Assembly: GCA_039621445.1 (NCBI GenBank) | Contig: CP154956.1 | Coordinates: forward strand, 84,316,474 to 84,380,473 | Origin: Euglena gracilis | Taxonomy: Eukaryota; Euglenida; Euglenophyceae; Euglenales | Reading direction: 5' to 3' | DNA: 64,000 nucleotides | Shown: positions 1-31,086 of the stretch, one piece after another | Layout: every line of letters begins with the position of its first letter | Numbering within the stretch: position 1 is the first letter of the stretch | Notes under the pieces: model-generated | Told to the model about the DNA's origin: nothing | The model's database searches: none | Seen by the model: only the letters and a program-made list of their open reading frames with translations | Program-made: the position numbers and the translations under genes

Positions 1-828
1 ACAGGCGTCGGGCCCATTTAATACCCCATCACACCTATGGATCCTCACCAGCAAACAACTGTGACAACAACCTCATACCCAAACACGGCACACACACGCG
101 CGCGCCAAGGAAGGTATACGGTGGGACAATAAGGGGGGGGGGTGGTAAATAAACCCCCCCTGTAGTGTGTGCCTTCATAAACCCACTTCGCCGAACATCC
201 ATTCTCAAATATGGAGGGGTCCGAAAAAATTTCCCGGGGCATTTTCTCAATTATGAGGGGGTCAATTATGGGGGGCGTGGCGAGGATTCGGGGGTCAAAC
301 AGAACTGATTCGGAAACTAGAAATCCAGTCACTCGTGAATCCCCGAACCTGACCGGGGCTCCTAGATTTGGCCTGGGGAGGGGGGTTGTGGCGGTCGACC
401 ATGGTCGGCCCATGGTTGCCTCGGTCGTCCTCAATCGCCCTGGTATTTCCTGCTGCGTTTTTTTGTTGTTGCAATGTAGCGCCGTAGGCAACTGTTCGAT
501 GGCCCTAAAATAACAAAATCCCTTGTGTGTGCAACTCCTTTTGTCCTAATCTGCCCTACATTTTCCGGATAAGCGAAAAAAATGTTTCGGCGCCATAGCT
601 GGCACTTCGGTTAAAACGAAGTCAAAAAAAACACGTTTTTTTAAAAAAACATGTTTTTTAAAAAAAAACAAAAAAAAACACCATTGAGGGTCCAGGGCAA
701 AAAAATTTTGCCTTTAATTTTAGCTTTTTCTGCCCATCCTCGGTCAGAGAAAGACACCAAATTTGGGATGTTTCAAGTTAGTTTGTAATGGTTTCTATAT
801 CGAGAACTGTGTCCTAGACGCCGGTTCG

Positions 829-903
829 GGCGGGAAACCTGTGCCTGGGACGCCGGTTCGGGTTCGGTAGCCCGAACCGGCGTCCCAGGCACAGGTTCCC
901 GCC
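829..903. repeat. Near-perfect inverted repeat
   Basis: Positions 838-862 and 871-895 are perfect 25-base reverse complements around an 8-base loop. Allowing one unpaired base, the arms extend to about 829-903. The core word is GCCGGTTCGGG and its complement. Related half-copies continue to about 990. Confidence 0.9.
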
Positions 904-1626
904 CAAACCGGCGTTTGGGACACAGTTTTTGAAACCGTGGCTAGGGGGCTCCGGTTTCATGCCCGAACCGGCGGCTAGGGAATCACGGCCAATTTCGCCC
1001 AAAATACCCATGTTTGGGGCAGTTTTGGGCAATTTTGGCGCAAATGGGCCGCCGGTCAAAAATGGCAGATGTTACCCATTAAACGAAAGCTCTTTTAAAG
1101 GGCTTTCGACAGATGGCCACAGGATTCGGCCATAATGCACGCAGCGCTTATTTTCAGCGATCGTGTATTCCAAAATTTGACATCCTAATTTGTCAAATCC
1201 CACTGCTCAGGTTGCATATTGCATATCAAACGAAAGGTCTCGCCACCACCTTTCGCTTGGTACCCACAGAACTCAGCCAGATTGCAAAGCGCCCTCAAAA
1301 TCAGCGATCGCATTTTTCCGCATTTTTCGGACCCCATTTGCAGATCTGAAATTCCACTTTTCAGCTGCCATGTTGCCCATCGATCGAAAGCTCTTCTCAA
1401 GGGCTTTCTGCAGATGGCCTTAGATTTCTGTCATGCTGCGTGGTATTCTATTTCAGAAATTCTCCAAAATTGGCCAAAAGGAAACTTTTCCTCAAAAAAC
1501 CCCAATTTTTGGCCCAAGACCACCCAAAAACTGCAAAAATATCAATGCCACCTGTCTACAAACCCTTTTGGACACTTTTTGGCACTTTTTATTTTGGGTT
1601 CCCCAGGCGCCAGTTTCACATTTTCA

Positions 1627-1705
1627 CGCCCGAACCGGCGTCTGGGACGCCGGTTCGGCGCAGAAATTTCCCGCCCGAACCGGCGTCCCAGACGCCGGTT
1701 CGGGC
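1627..1705. repeat. Second GCCGGTTCGGG palindrome cluster
   Basis: Four alternating copies of CCCGAACCGGCGTC and its complement form nested palindromes. They are the same words as in the cluster at 829-990, about 0.8 kb upstream, so the two clusters belong to one local family. Confidence 0.85.
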
Positions 1706-4293
1706 ATGAAACCGGAGCCCCCAGACACGGTTTCAAGCCAAAATGGCAGAAAAATGCCCTATTTTGACCATTCTTGTTGAAGTTAACCAAAAGTATTGAT
1801 TTTGAGCTAAGATTGGTTCACCCTTGCGATCAAAGGCAAAATTTGGACCATCATTTTCCCCTTTGTTTTTTTTTGTTTTTTTTTTTTTTTTTTTTTTTGT
1901 TTTTTTTTTTTTTGCCTTTTTTTTTTTTTTTTTTTGTGCCCGTTTTTTTTTTAATAAAAAAACAAAAAAACGTTTTTTTTAAAAAAACAAAAAAAAACAC
2001 CAGCTATGTTCGGCGCCTTGAAAAAAACCCGACGTGTGCAGCTGCTTGCGGTGAGCCGCTGAAGGACGTCAACGACCAGAAGTACCAACCCCCCCCCTCT
2101 ATTTGGCCGCCCTCCGGGCGGCCTGGACCCCCCTTCTGGCCAATTAGGGGGGGGGGACAATTAGGGGGGGTTACCCCTACCCCCCCCCCCCAATTGGCCA
2201 CCTGGACCCCGTCCTTTACAGTCGCAAACCCCCTAAAACACCCGAATAAAGACATTTTCCCTTGAAATGAGTACCCCCCCCAATTAGGGACAAATACAGG
2301 GGGGGGGGTTGGTAACCTGGATAATGTTTAAAATATTAAGTCAGCACATTCAATTGGTATGAAACTTGTTTTTGTGTCCTGCCTTCTTTTTCTGCTGTTA
2401 CCACTACCCCCCCCCCTTATTTGACCCCCCCCCCTTAATTGAGCAGGTAAAAATTTTTTAAAGCGCCGAAAATTTTTTTTGACCTCTCTCAAAGCCAAGT
2501 TTTTTACCCCCCCCCTTATTTGACCCCCCCTTGATTGAGCATTTGGGGGGTCCTTTAGGTCGTAGGTGTGCTCAAATAAGGGGGGGGGTAGTGGTAAACA
2601 AATGTCTGCCGACCCCCCAGGTGGTTTCAAACCTGCAACATTCAACTTCTTTACGCAGTACGGATTGCTTTTTGCGAAGATCTTCACTTCAACTCAAAAT
2701 CATCCATTTAAAACCAGAAATTTTTCAGAACCATCAATTGGCAGCAGTGGGACCACGTCACTGAAAGAATGCACACCTTGGCCAAGGCGATAATCTACCT
2801 TTCAACAGCACTTCATCGTGGACGTATGAGAAATGGAGAAAAAATGAAAAATGGAGAATCCCAATTGCGCGTGTGATGTTTGCGATTGTTGCGTATTAAT
2901 TCGCAATTTTCTATTTTCCCTTTTTTTCGCAAAGAAAAGGAAAAATTGGCCAATCCTAGACCGGTCGAGTTCAGGGGGGGGGGGTCCAGGGTCTTGACTG
3001 GTCAGACACAGGGGGTCTCGCGGACCCTGTCGAGCTCTGAACTCACCCGAACTCGACTGCCTGCCCCCCATGTACGACCCCATAGTTGGCGGGACCCTGT
3101 CGAGCTCTGAACTCACCCGAACTCAACTGCCTGCATGTAAGACCCCATAGTTGTTTTGTTTTTTTTAATAAAAAACAAAACAACGTGTTTTTTGAAGAAG
3201 AAAAAAACGCCAAAAAAACATCAAAAAAAGGGAAATTTCATTGAAAGGACTCGTTGTGACCCCCCCCGGTACTCTTCCCCTCCGAGCCCCATAGGAAGAG
3301 TACGTACTCTTCCCTCCGTACTCTTCCCACGGGACCCCAAAGGAACACCCATGGTCTTCAACCCTTCGGTGGCAAAGAGAAAGTGCGCTACCATCGTACT
3401 CTTCCCGAACCCGGGATAGGAAGAGTGCGGGGGGAGGGAATAGCACGGGGGGGGGGGGTGATGGTAAGGTCAAAAACTGCCAAAAATTGGTCCAAAACAT
3501 CCAAAACTGCAAAAAAATGCAATTTTATGACTTTTCATTGTTGTGGAGAAAATACGCATTCAAAAATTTTCCGTGCAAAACCTTGTGGGCGTTTTTTTAA
3601 AAAAAAAGAAGCATTGTTAAAATTTAAAAAAAACAAAAAACAGAGTCCAAAAAAACAAACTACCAACTATGAAAGACCCTCTGTCGAGAAAAGTCTGTTC
3701 GGCCTGCGCCGGCGGTCGAGATTTCACCAGTCGGGAATTTACTTTTCGACATTTATGCCATTCGACTTTGCAAGGGGGGAGGTGGGATTTTGGATCCCGA
3801 TGGGGGTCTCATATGGGAGGGGGCGTGGTATATGGGGGGCATGGTATCAGACAGGTGGCCGTTTCCAAAATTTAGGCCAACAATGGGTGATCAACCAGGG
3901 AAATTTATCAGACATTTTATAGTGCCAGTTTAATGCCGAATTTTTGTACCTTCTATTTTTCGCAAAAAAAAATGCATTTATAAATTAAAAAGAAGCTGTA
4001 TCCACCCAAAGTTTGTCTACTTTTTCCTGAATGGCACCACTGTCTGGCTCCACGGGGGGGGGGGGTGCTTTGTATTTGGCCCGAAACCAATTGTATGGTT
4101 CACATAGAGGTTGAGGTTTTGACCTCGACCTGTACCTGAATCCAACCTTGCCACTCCCTCATTCCTCAAAAATCAAAGAGTGAAAAGGTTTGTCCCCTAC
4201 AAATGCCGCAAGGTCAAGCAATTTCAAAATCAAGTCAAATGTTTTCTTTCTTTTTTGCCTCATTGTTCGTTATTGCCTTCTTGCAGTGGAACG

Positions 4294-24428
<20,135 letters not shown>

Positions 24429-25399
24429 CCCCCCCACCGTCCCCCCCCTCCCCTGCCGGCCTGCCTGACCCAATTGGCTTAACCGATTGTCCGTGGGGGA
24501 CACGGAAGGAGGTTTCTTGACACTTTCAGATGCTCCCCAAAACAGGTCAGATCTGCATCGGCAGCGGTGGTGTGATCGACGCGGGACGCGAAGGGACTGC
24601 GAAGTGTATGGGAAGCGGTTGTGTGTGCTATTTGTGCCAGGACAGGCACCGGACTGCGCTACCTCTCCGGAAGAGTTTTCGTCACGCACCTGCGACAGTT
24701 CGCGATTGCACAGCTTCTCCAACCCTTTCAGTACATTTTCTTGTTGTGCTCTCCTGCCATACCGAACCGAAGCAAGTACAGTCGGCGAACAATGAAGCTG
24801 CTTTTTTTTTCGAAGAAGGCTGTATCTTATTTATTTATGTTTTTTCTTATAATAATGGACCCATACGGGGTTGTTATTCAAACAGCTGGTTGAAATCCTT
24901 GGTGGGTTTATTATTCAGACAGGACTCTCATTTGAGTTTTTGTCGAGAAAATGGAACCCCTGTGGAAACGTCCCGAAAATTCTCTTTGTTTCCCAAATGC
25001 ACCTCTCTCGTGGTTGTTTTATTGTTTATAAAAAAGGACAGCAGAAGGTATTATTCAGATACTTGTTTCGATCATAGACCATAGGGAACGTTGGCTAGGT
25101 TCTGGACCTGGTACAGGCCTGCATTGCAAACTTAGCCCCCTTGTTAATTTCGCCCCCTCCCAACCAAGAAAATTTGTAGCAATTTTGCAAGTTAGCAATT
25201 TTGGTGGTTTTTAGAATGCTGCCAAATCTCCCGATATCCCCCCCCAAAGAGACCTGGGAGAAGCATATTCTGGATTTCCCCCTCACCAACAGCCTTTTGA
25301 CTATCCCACTTGCATGCCCAGATCTCAAATGTGTGCCACCTTGATGATTGGGACAGCTAAAGAGTTTGTTGTCCTTTTTTTTTACGAACAATTTTACAG
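24429..25399. other. Interval between NUP62 and the LRR gene
   Basis: It should hold the NUP62 3' end and the LRR promoter or first exon. An ATG at 24530 followed by CTCCCCAAAACAG|GTCAGA would give a five-codon exon ending in phase 1, which fits the LRR exon at 25400, but nothing else supports it. No other gene is seen. Confidence 0.4.
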
Positions 25400-25505
25400 C
25401 CACGAGAGAGGTGCAAACAACAGGTCACTTTGGAAACAAAGAGGATTTTCAGAACGCTTCCATAGGGCTCCCATTTCTCGATGAAAATTTCAACGCTCAC
25501 CCCAG
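25400..25505 (+). CDS. LRR gene, N-terminal exon a
   Basis: Between ttttacag and GTCTGC: two bases, 34 codons, two bases. It encodes REVQTTGHFGNKEDF and continues to NAHP. It enters in phase 1, so at least one exon precedes it. Confidence 0.65.
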
Positions 25506-28500
25506 GTCTGCAGCTTCGTTAAATTTTGTGGACCATTCGCGGTCGGCTCATTGAGTGATTAGACCGGCATAAACTCTTCGGGTTGTTTTTGGTTGAATGG
25601 TTGTGGGGTGGGCCAGCAGGACTATTTTGCTCTCGGAACGAGCGTTCAATCAGAAGCTCCCACGCTCCCACGCCCAAAAAACATCATCAACGTGGCGCAT
25701 CAACACGCAATGGCATCTGACGGACGGTTGGCCGTTTTGGTGCTCTTTGGAGGCTCCCCTCGCCCCCACAGCTGCTCCCTCAGCGCCGTGCGCGATGGAC
25801 GTCGGGGGAGTGGACGCCATCCTAACCGTTCTCGCCGATGCCTCTACGACGGCGTACGATTTGTGCGGTGTGTCTGGTGGGGCCGACTGAAGCTTGGCAG
25901 GGCTTGCCACTTTGGCCATGACCGTTGGGGGGGATTAGCCATTTGGTCTCTGGCTAGGAGAACGTGGATGGAAACCATTGCTGTTGGAAGAATGCTGGGT
26001 GAAAATTCAGGTGAAGACCGGTCTCAGTGGGGAGGCAGCTTCATGCCTAAACCCCCCCAAAAAATAAGACCCCGGGTCCATTTCATGGGTCGGTTGCTGG
26101 AAAGCCCGAGGGGGGGCTTATTCATGGGGGGGGGTCCATTTTATGGATTTTTGCTGGAAAAATTTTCGACCCCCCAAAATGTCCAAAAATGCCCCCCAAA
26201 ATACCATTTTTCGGCGCTTCGCGCCAGACAAATAGGGGAAAATATGCTGAATTGTATGGAAACTGTCCCAAAATGACAGATTTACCCCCCAAAAATGGCC
26301 TTTTTTTCAAAAATCCGGCGCTTTGCGCCGGTAGGGGGGGGGGTCTTATTTATGGGGGGGTCCATTTCATGGATTTTTGCTCGGACCGGCCAGGGGGGGT
26401 CTTATTTTGGGGGGGGGTCCATTTTATGGGGGGGTCTTATTTTTGGGGGGGGTTAGTGCAGGCTGTCGTCCTGCGCAGTTGATAGTGTCTTTGGATAATA
26501 ATAAGTAACATAAGTAGAAAATGAAAAGTGTAATATCATAAGGATGAAGTAACAAGTATAATGTGCAAATGAAGCGTGTCTGGACATGCCCTGCCAGGTC
26601 CCTGGGCAACGTGGTTGTGTGGGAGGGTGCAGGGATGTGCCTGGGCAGTGGAAGCAATTATCCCCCTTCCAGCCGGAACCCTTCCGGGGATTGACGCTTG
26701 TACCGGGATGGGGGAACTTGAGCGGGAAGAGTTGCTGTTAAAACAGATGACAGTGTTTGGGCAGTATGGAAATATTTTGGACATTACCCAGGACATAACC
26801 CCCCCCAAATAACCCCCCCCCCCCCGGTGTGTTATTTGGGCACCCGAGCTGGGACCCGGGGGGGGGGTGTTATTTGGGAGGGAGGTTTACAATTTTTTAC
26901 CGACCCACTTCAACTTTTCCAAAAACCAGTCACTCACTTTTTCCAGAAAACTAATCAGTCACTACCCCCCCCTCTGAAATCCAAGTGAAATTTGATCACA
27001 AACGGGGGGAAATGGCCAAAAAAAATTCCGGGCCCACAGTGCCAGGTCACTTTGCTGGTTTTTGCTGAATTGTCAGTGAAAATCTGAACCCCAGAATGAC
27101 CAAAAACCCCAAAGTTGCCTTTTTTTGGCAAACTTGATCAATGATGTTCAACCACGTATAAATTGCGAAAAATCTGGATTTGGGTGGTTTTGAGGGTGAA
27201 AGAAAGACTCGCAGTTGTTTTCATTTTTCCTCCCCAGACCCCCCCCCCCCGTGTTAGGAGGGTCTGGTCCCAAGGCTTTCCATATACCCCTGATTGGCCC
27301 CATCGTTGTGTCCGTTGGTGATCCATTCCCATTCCTATCGTGCAGCCCAGCGGATCGGCGCTGCCGAAGTCGAAAAAATATCCGGTGCGGTGCAGCAGAA
27401 CGGCTGTCTCACACAGCTCAGTCTCGCCTGTATGCCCCGCCCCCCCCCCCCCCCGATGCCACTTTGCCTGGTTGAGCTGCCCTTCCCATGAAAACAGGTC
27501 GTTGTTGGGTGAGTCCTGTCCAGGCACCTATGCCGACCGCAGCCGACCGCAGCCGACCGCGGCCGACCGCGGGTTTCAGGACTGTCATAGGTGGGGTGCC
27601 GACCGCAGCCGACCGCAGCCGACCGCGCAACTTTTTTCTAATTGATGTCAATTTTTCAGTGAGAATGAGGAATTAGGCTCATTTTTATCCCAGATGTTGA
27701 GATTTTTCTGGCTCATCTGGCTCATGTTGCCACTTTTGGCCACTTTTGGCCATTTTTGGCCATTTTTGGTCGCTTTTGTCCCCTTTTGGCCCATTTGCTA
27801 CCATAATTCACCCATTTTGGCCTATTTTGACCATTTTTGGCCATTTTTTGCCCACTTCTTGTAATTTTGGGCCATTTTGTCCTGCTCTTGGGCCATTTTG
27901 GGCCATTTTGGGCCATTTTTGACCATTTAAGCCATTTTCGACCTTTTCTTTTGTTATTTTTGCCCATTTTTTGGTCTCTTTTTGGTCCAATTTGACCATT
28001 TTGAGCATTTTGCGCCAGTTTGTTGCCAAAAGTGAACAAAAGCTGCTAAAGTGACCCAAATCGGCCAAAAGCAGGGTCATTTTGGGCCATTTTGGGGCAT
28101 TATTTTTGTTATTTTTGCATGCTTTTGGAACTTCTGGCCATTTTAACCATGTTTTGCCACTTTTAGGCCATTTTTAGGTCACATTTGACTGCTCTTGATG
28201 TCAAAAGTAACAAAAAGACGTTTAAAGTGGCCTGAAAGTGGCCAGAAGTGGGTAAAAAACGGCCAAAAGCAGAGAACAGTTGTCAAAAGTGGGTTAAAGA
28301 GGCCAAAAATGGTCAAAAGAGGCCAAAGCAAAGCAAAAAGCTGGCCAAAAAGCAGCCAAAGCCCAGCAAAAAGTGGGCAAAAGCAACAAAAGTGACCAAA
28401 TGAAAGCAAAAGGCAGCAAAAATCGACCAAAAGTCGGCAACAGTGGCCAAAAGCAGTCCAAAAGCATCAAAAACTGGCCAAAAGCAGCGAAAAGTGGCCA

Positions 28501-31053
28501 AAAGTCGGCAACAGTGGATTGTGTGATTGTGATATATGCTCATTTTTTTGTTGGCCTGCCCCCCACCTACAGCCAACTACTTTGCCGACCGGAGCCGACC
28601 GCAGCCGACCGCAGCCGACCGCGGCCGACCGCAGCCGACCGCAGCCGACCGCGGGCTAAAATTTGGAATGTGTCATAGGTGCTTGGTCCTGTCCACCTGC
28701 TGTTCTGCAGGTAACTGCCTGGGCCTCGAAGGTGCTCGCATCCTTGCCGACCTCCTTCGACGGAACGAGACGCTGCGCTGCCTGGATCTCCACGGTACAA
28801 TGGACTCTGCATTCTGCTGCTTGCTTCCTGTTTGGCGTCATTCTGAATTGGGTTTAGAGCACACATTGCGTTTAGCAGATAATTTCTCGCAACCCTTTTC
28901 TTGCCGTATTTCTTTTGGCATTTGTGTGCTTTGATTGGTGCAGATCAGAGAATTTTGTAATTTTCGTGACCGGGGGGGAGGGAGGGGATCCGGCCGAGCC
29001 CGAGAAGGGCATTAGGCGGCAGGGAGTGAACTTTTGTGCAAGCATTGCTATTTTTTCCCCCACGGTTATCACCGATAGCATTCAGTGCTGCATTGCTGCA
29101 CATCATCCACCCCAGCAAAAAATTGCTTGTGCCGCGACGACCATTGCAAAATTATATCCTTGTTTCCCGTGACCACCGCGGCAATAAATTTTGCTTGTGC
29201 CGCAACCACCGCGGCAAAAAAATTCTTTGTGCCACGACCGCCACAGAATTCTTTTTTGCACTAACTCCAAGTATACCCTCAGTAGGGGGGTCCTTTATTT
29301 TGGGGGGTGTTCTTTGGGTGGGCTTTTGCGTTTAGCAAAACGCCACCATACCAATACTTGACACCGCACAAAAATCAAAACAAAAATAAGATTTTGTTAA
29401 GACCTTGCCAGTCAGTGGTTGGGTTGCGTAGCTTTCCCTTCCACTTCCACCACCTCCCCTGCACCTCAGGATGCATGCTGGGGGATCGTGGCACAGCGTG
29501 CCTGGCGGAGTCCCTGCACACCAACACCACCTTACAAGAGCTCATTCTGGACTGTATGCCACTGAAAGGCTGATCGGAGGGATCGGAGCGATATCGATGG
29601 GGGGTTGGCCCCTTCCAGGCCCTTTTCATGAAAGTGGTTGTTGGGACAAGGAGATGGTGGGTTCACACATTTTTGGGGCCCCAGGGGGTTGTTATGGAAA
29701 CCACCGCCTCCGGATTGGAGTCAAAACAAATGGGTCTTGTCCCAACATATGCGCAAAACCTCAGCAGTGTTCCGTTAATTAGCCTGCACAACTGTTGGAG
29801 TTACCTTTGTAGAGATGAAAAGGGTTGCACAGCGCGAAAAGCATCGCATAGCAAACAGGTTTGTTGTGGAAGGATTTACCCCCTGTAGTTAATATAAGAT
29901 CAATGATACATATGCATATATTTAAGCAACCCCCAAATTTAAGCAAGCCCTGGAAACCAGCACACAGTCCAAATTTAAGCAACCTCTGAAAATACAGGGA
30001 AGGTGAAAGAAAATCTCGAAACCAAGCAGCCGTCAATAACACAATACAATTATTGCTCAGTCTTTAGAAAAAGGCAATTTTTTTTGTTGACGATTTGGTC
30101 CAGATTTCAGCAACCCCTCGGCCTATCCAGTGAATCCCAAATTTCATCAACCCCCAAATTTAAGCAACCATTGGGGCCGAACCAACCAACACGACGAGTC
30201 AGGGAAAGTCAGGGTTATTGATGGGGATAGGGCCAGGGTTACAGCCGGCGTGCCGTAGGGCTCCCATTTTTGGGAAGTTAGGGAAAAGTTAAACCGCATT
30301 CCGGACAAAATTGGTCCAAATTTCGGCCGGTTTTGGGCAGTTTTCAGGCTAAATGTGTTCCCAAAAATTTTCCCAAATGGGGACCTAACTCCCGAACTAA
30401 CTAACTAACTGGGAACTAACTAACTTGGTTCCTAAATTCAGCCGATGTTTAGCACGCCAGTCCGAACCCTAACCATACTCCTAAAACGAGGCACCAATCC
30501 TCCCCAAATCCGATGAAAGCCGCCTGGGTCCGACACGGTTCCGGGGAAACGGACCGAAAAATCCGGAAAGTGGACCCTGTGTCCACCATATGACCCCCCC
30601 GGTTTAACTACAACTAAACGACCCGCAGGTCGTGTAGTTGGTAGCTGCCGTGTACATCATTGGATCACCAAAAATATCTGCAACAGTATCCTGGGATTAG
30701 TGACGGCGTTGGGTTAGGGTAGGACTGGCCAAGCCTCGGTTCGGCCCAATTCCCCATCCGTCTCATTTCTTCCCTGCGCCATCCTCTCCCTGATCCGGGC
30801 CCCATAATTCCCAAAGGTGGCAGGAAGACAGAGGGAATAAAAGACAACGGCCGCTGAACGATCGCCCTCCACACGGGATGGGCCCTCGCTTCTTCTTTGA
30901 GTGAATTGAAACAGGTAGGGTGTGTTCTGAATTTTGGTGCAGGCAAAGGTTTTCTTAAGCTGGAGGTCCTAACTCTAACCCTATGCCGTCACTAATCCCA
31001 AGGTACCGTTGCATTTGCTACCCCCACACGGCGGTATCAGAAGTTTCACCTGC

Positions 31054-31086
<33 letters not shown>

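Larger units (their letters stand above)
1..4293. other. Repeat-rich DNA upstream of the nucleoporin gene
   Basis: I see no convincing gene here. The stretch holds palindromic GCCGGTTCGGG clusters (entered separately) and a T-rich tract at about 1867-1960. It also holds several blocks in which a short A/T word adjoins a C or G run: AATTA plus G-runs near 2139-2170, and TTATTTGA plus C-runs near 2405-2435 and 2510-2530. TACTCTTCC and its complement recur at 3269-3425. The predicted ORFs here are translations of these repeats. The last part, roughly 4150-4293, is likely the 5' leader of the nucleoporin gene; a C/T-rich stretch ending in ttgcag lies 8 bases before the ATG and could be a 5'-UTR splice acceptor. 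Confidence 0.6.

Noticed and set aside
26424-26812. Possible extra LRR-gene exon near 26.58-26.77 kb
   Set aside because: Its possible donors are phase 0 or 2, incompatible with the phase-1 join between 25867 and 27346 that already works.
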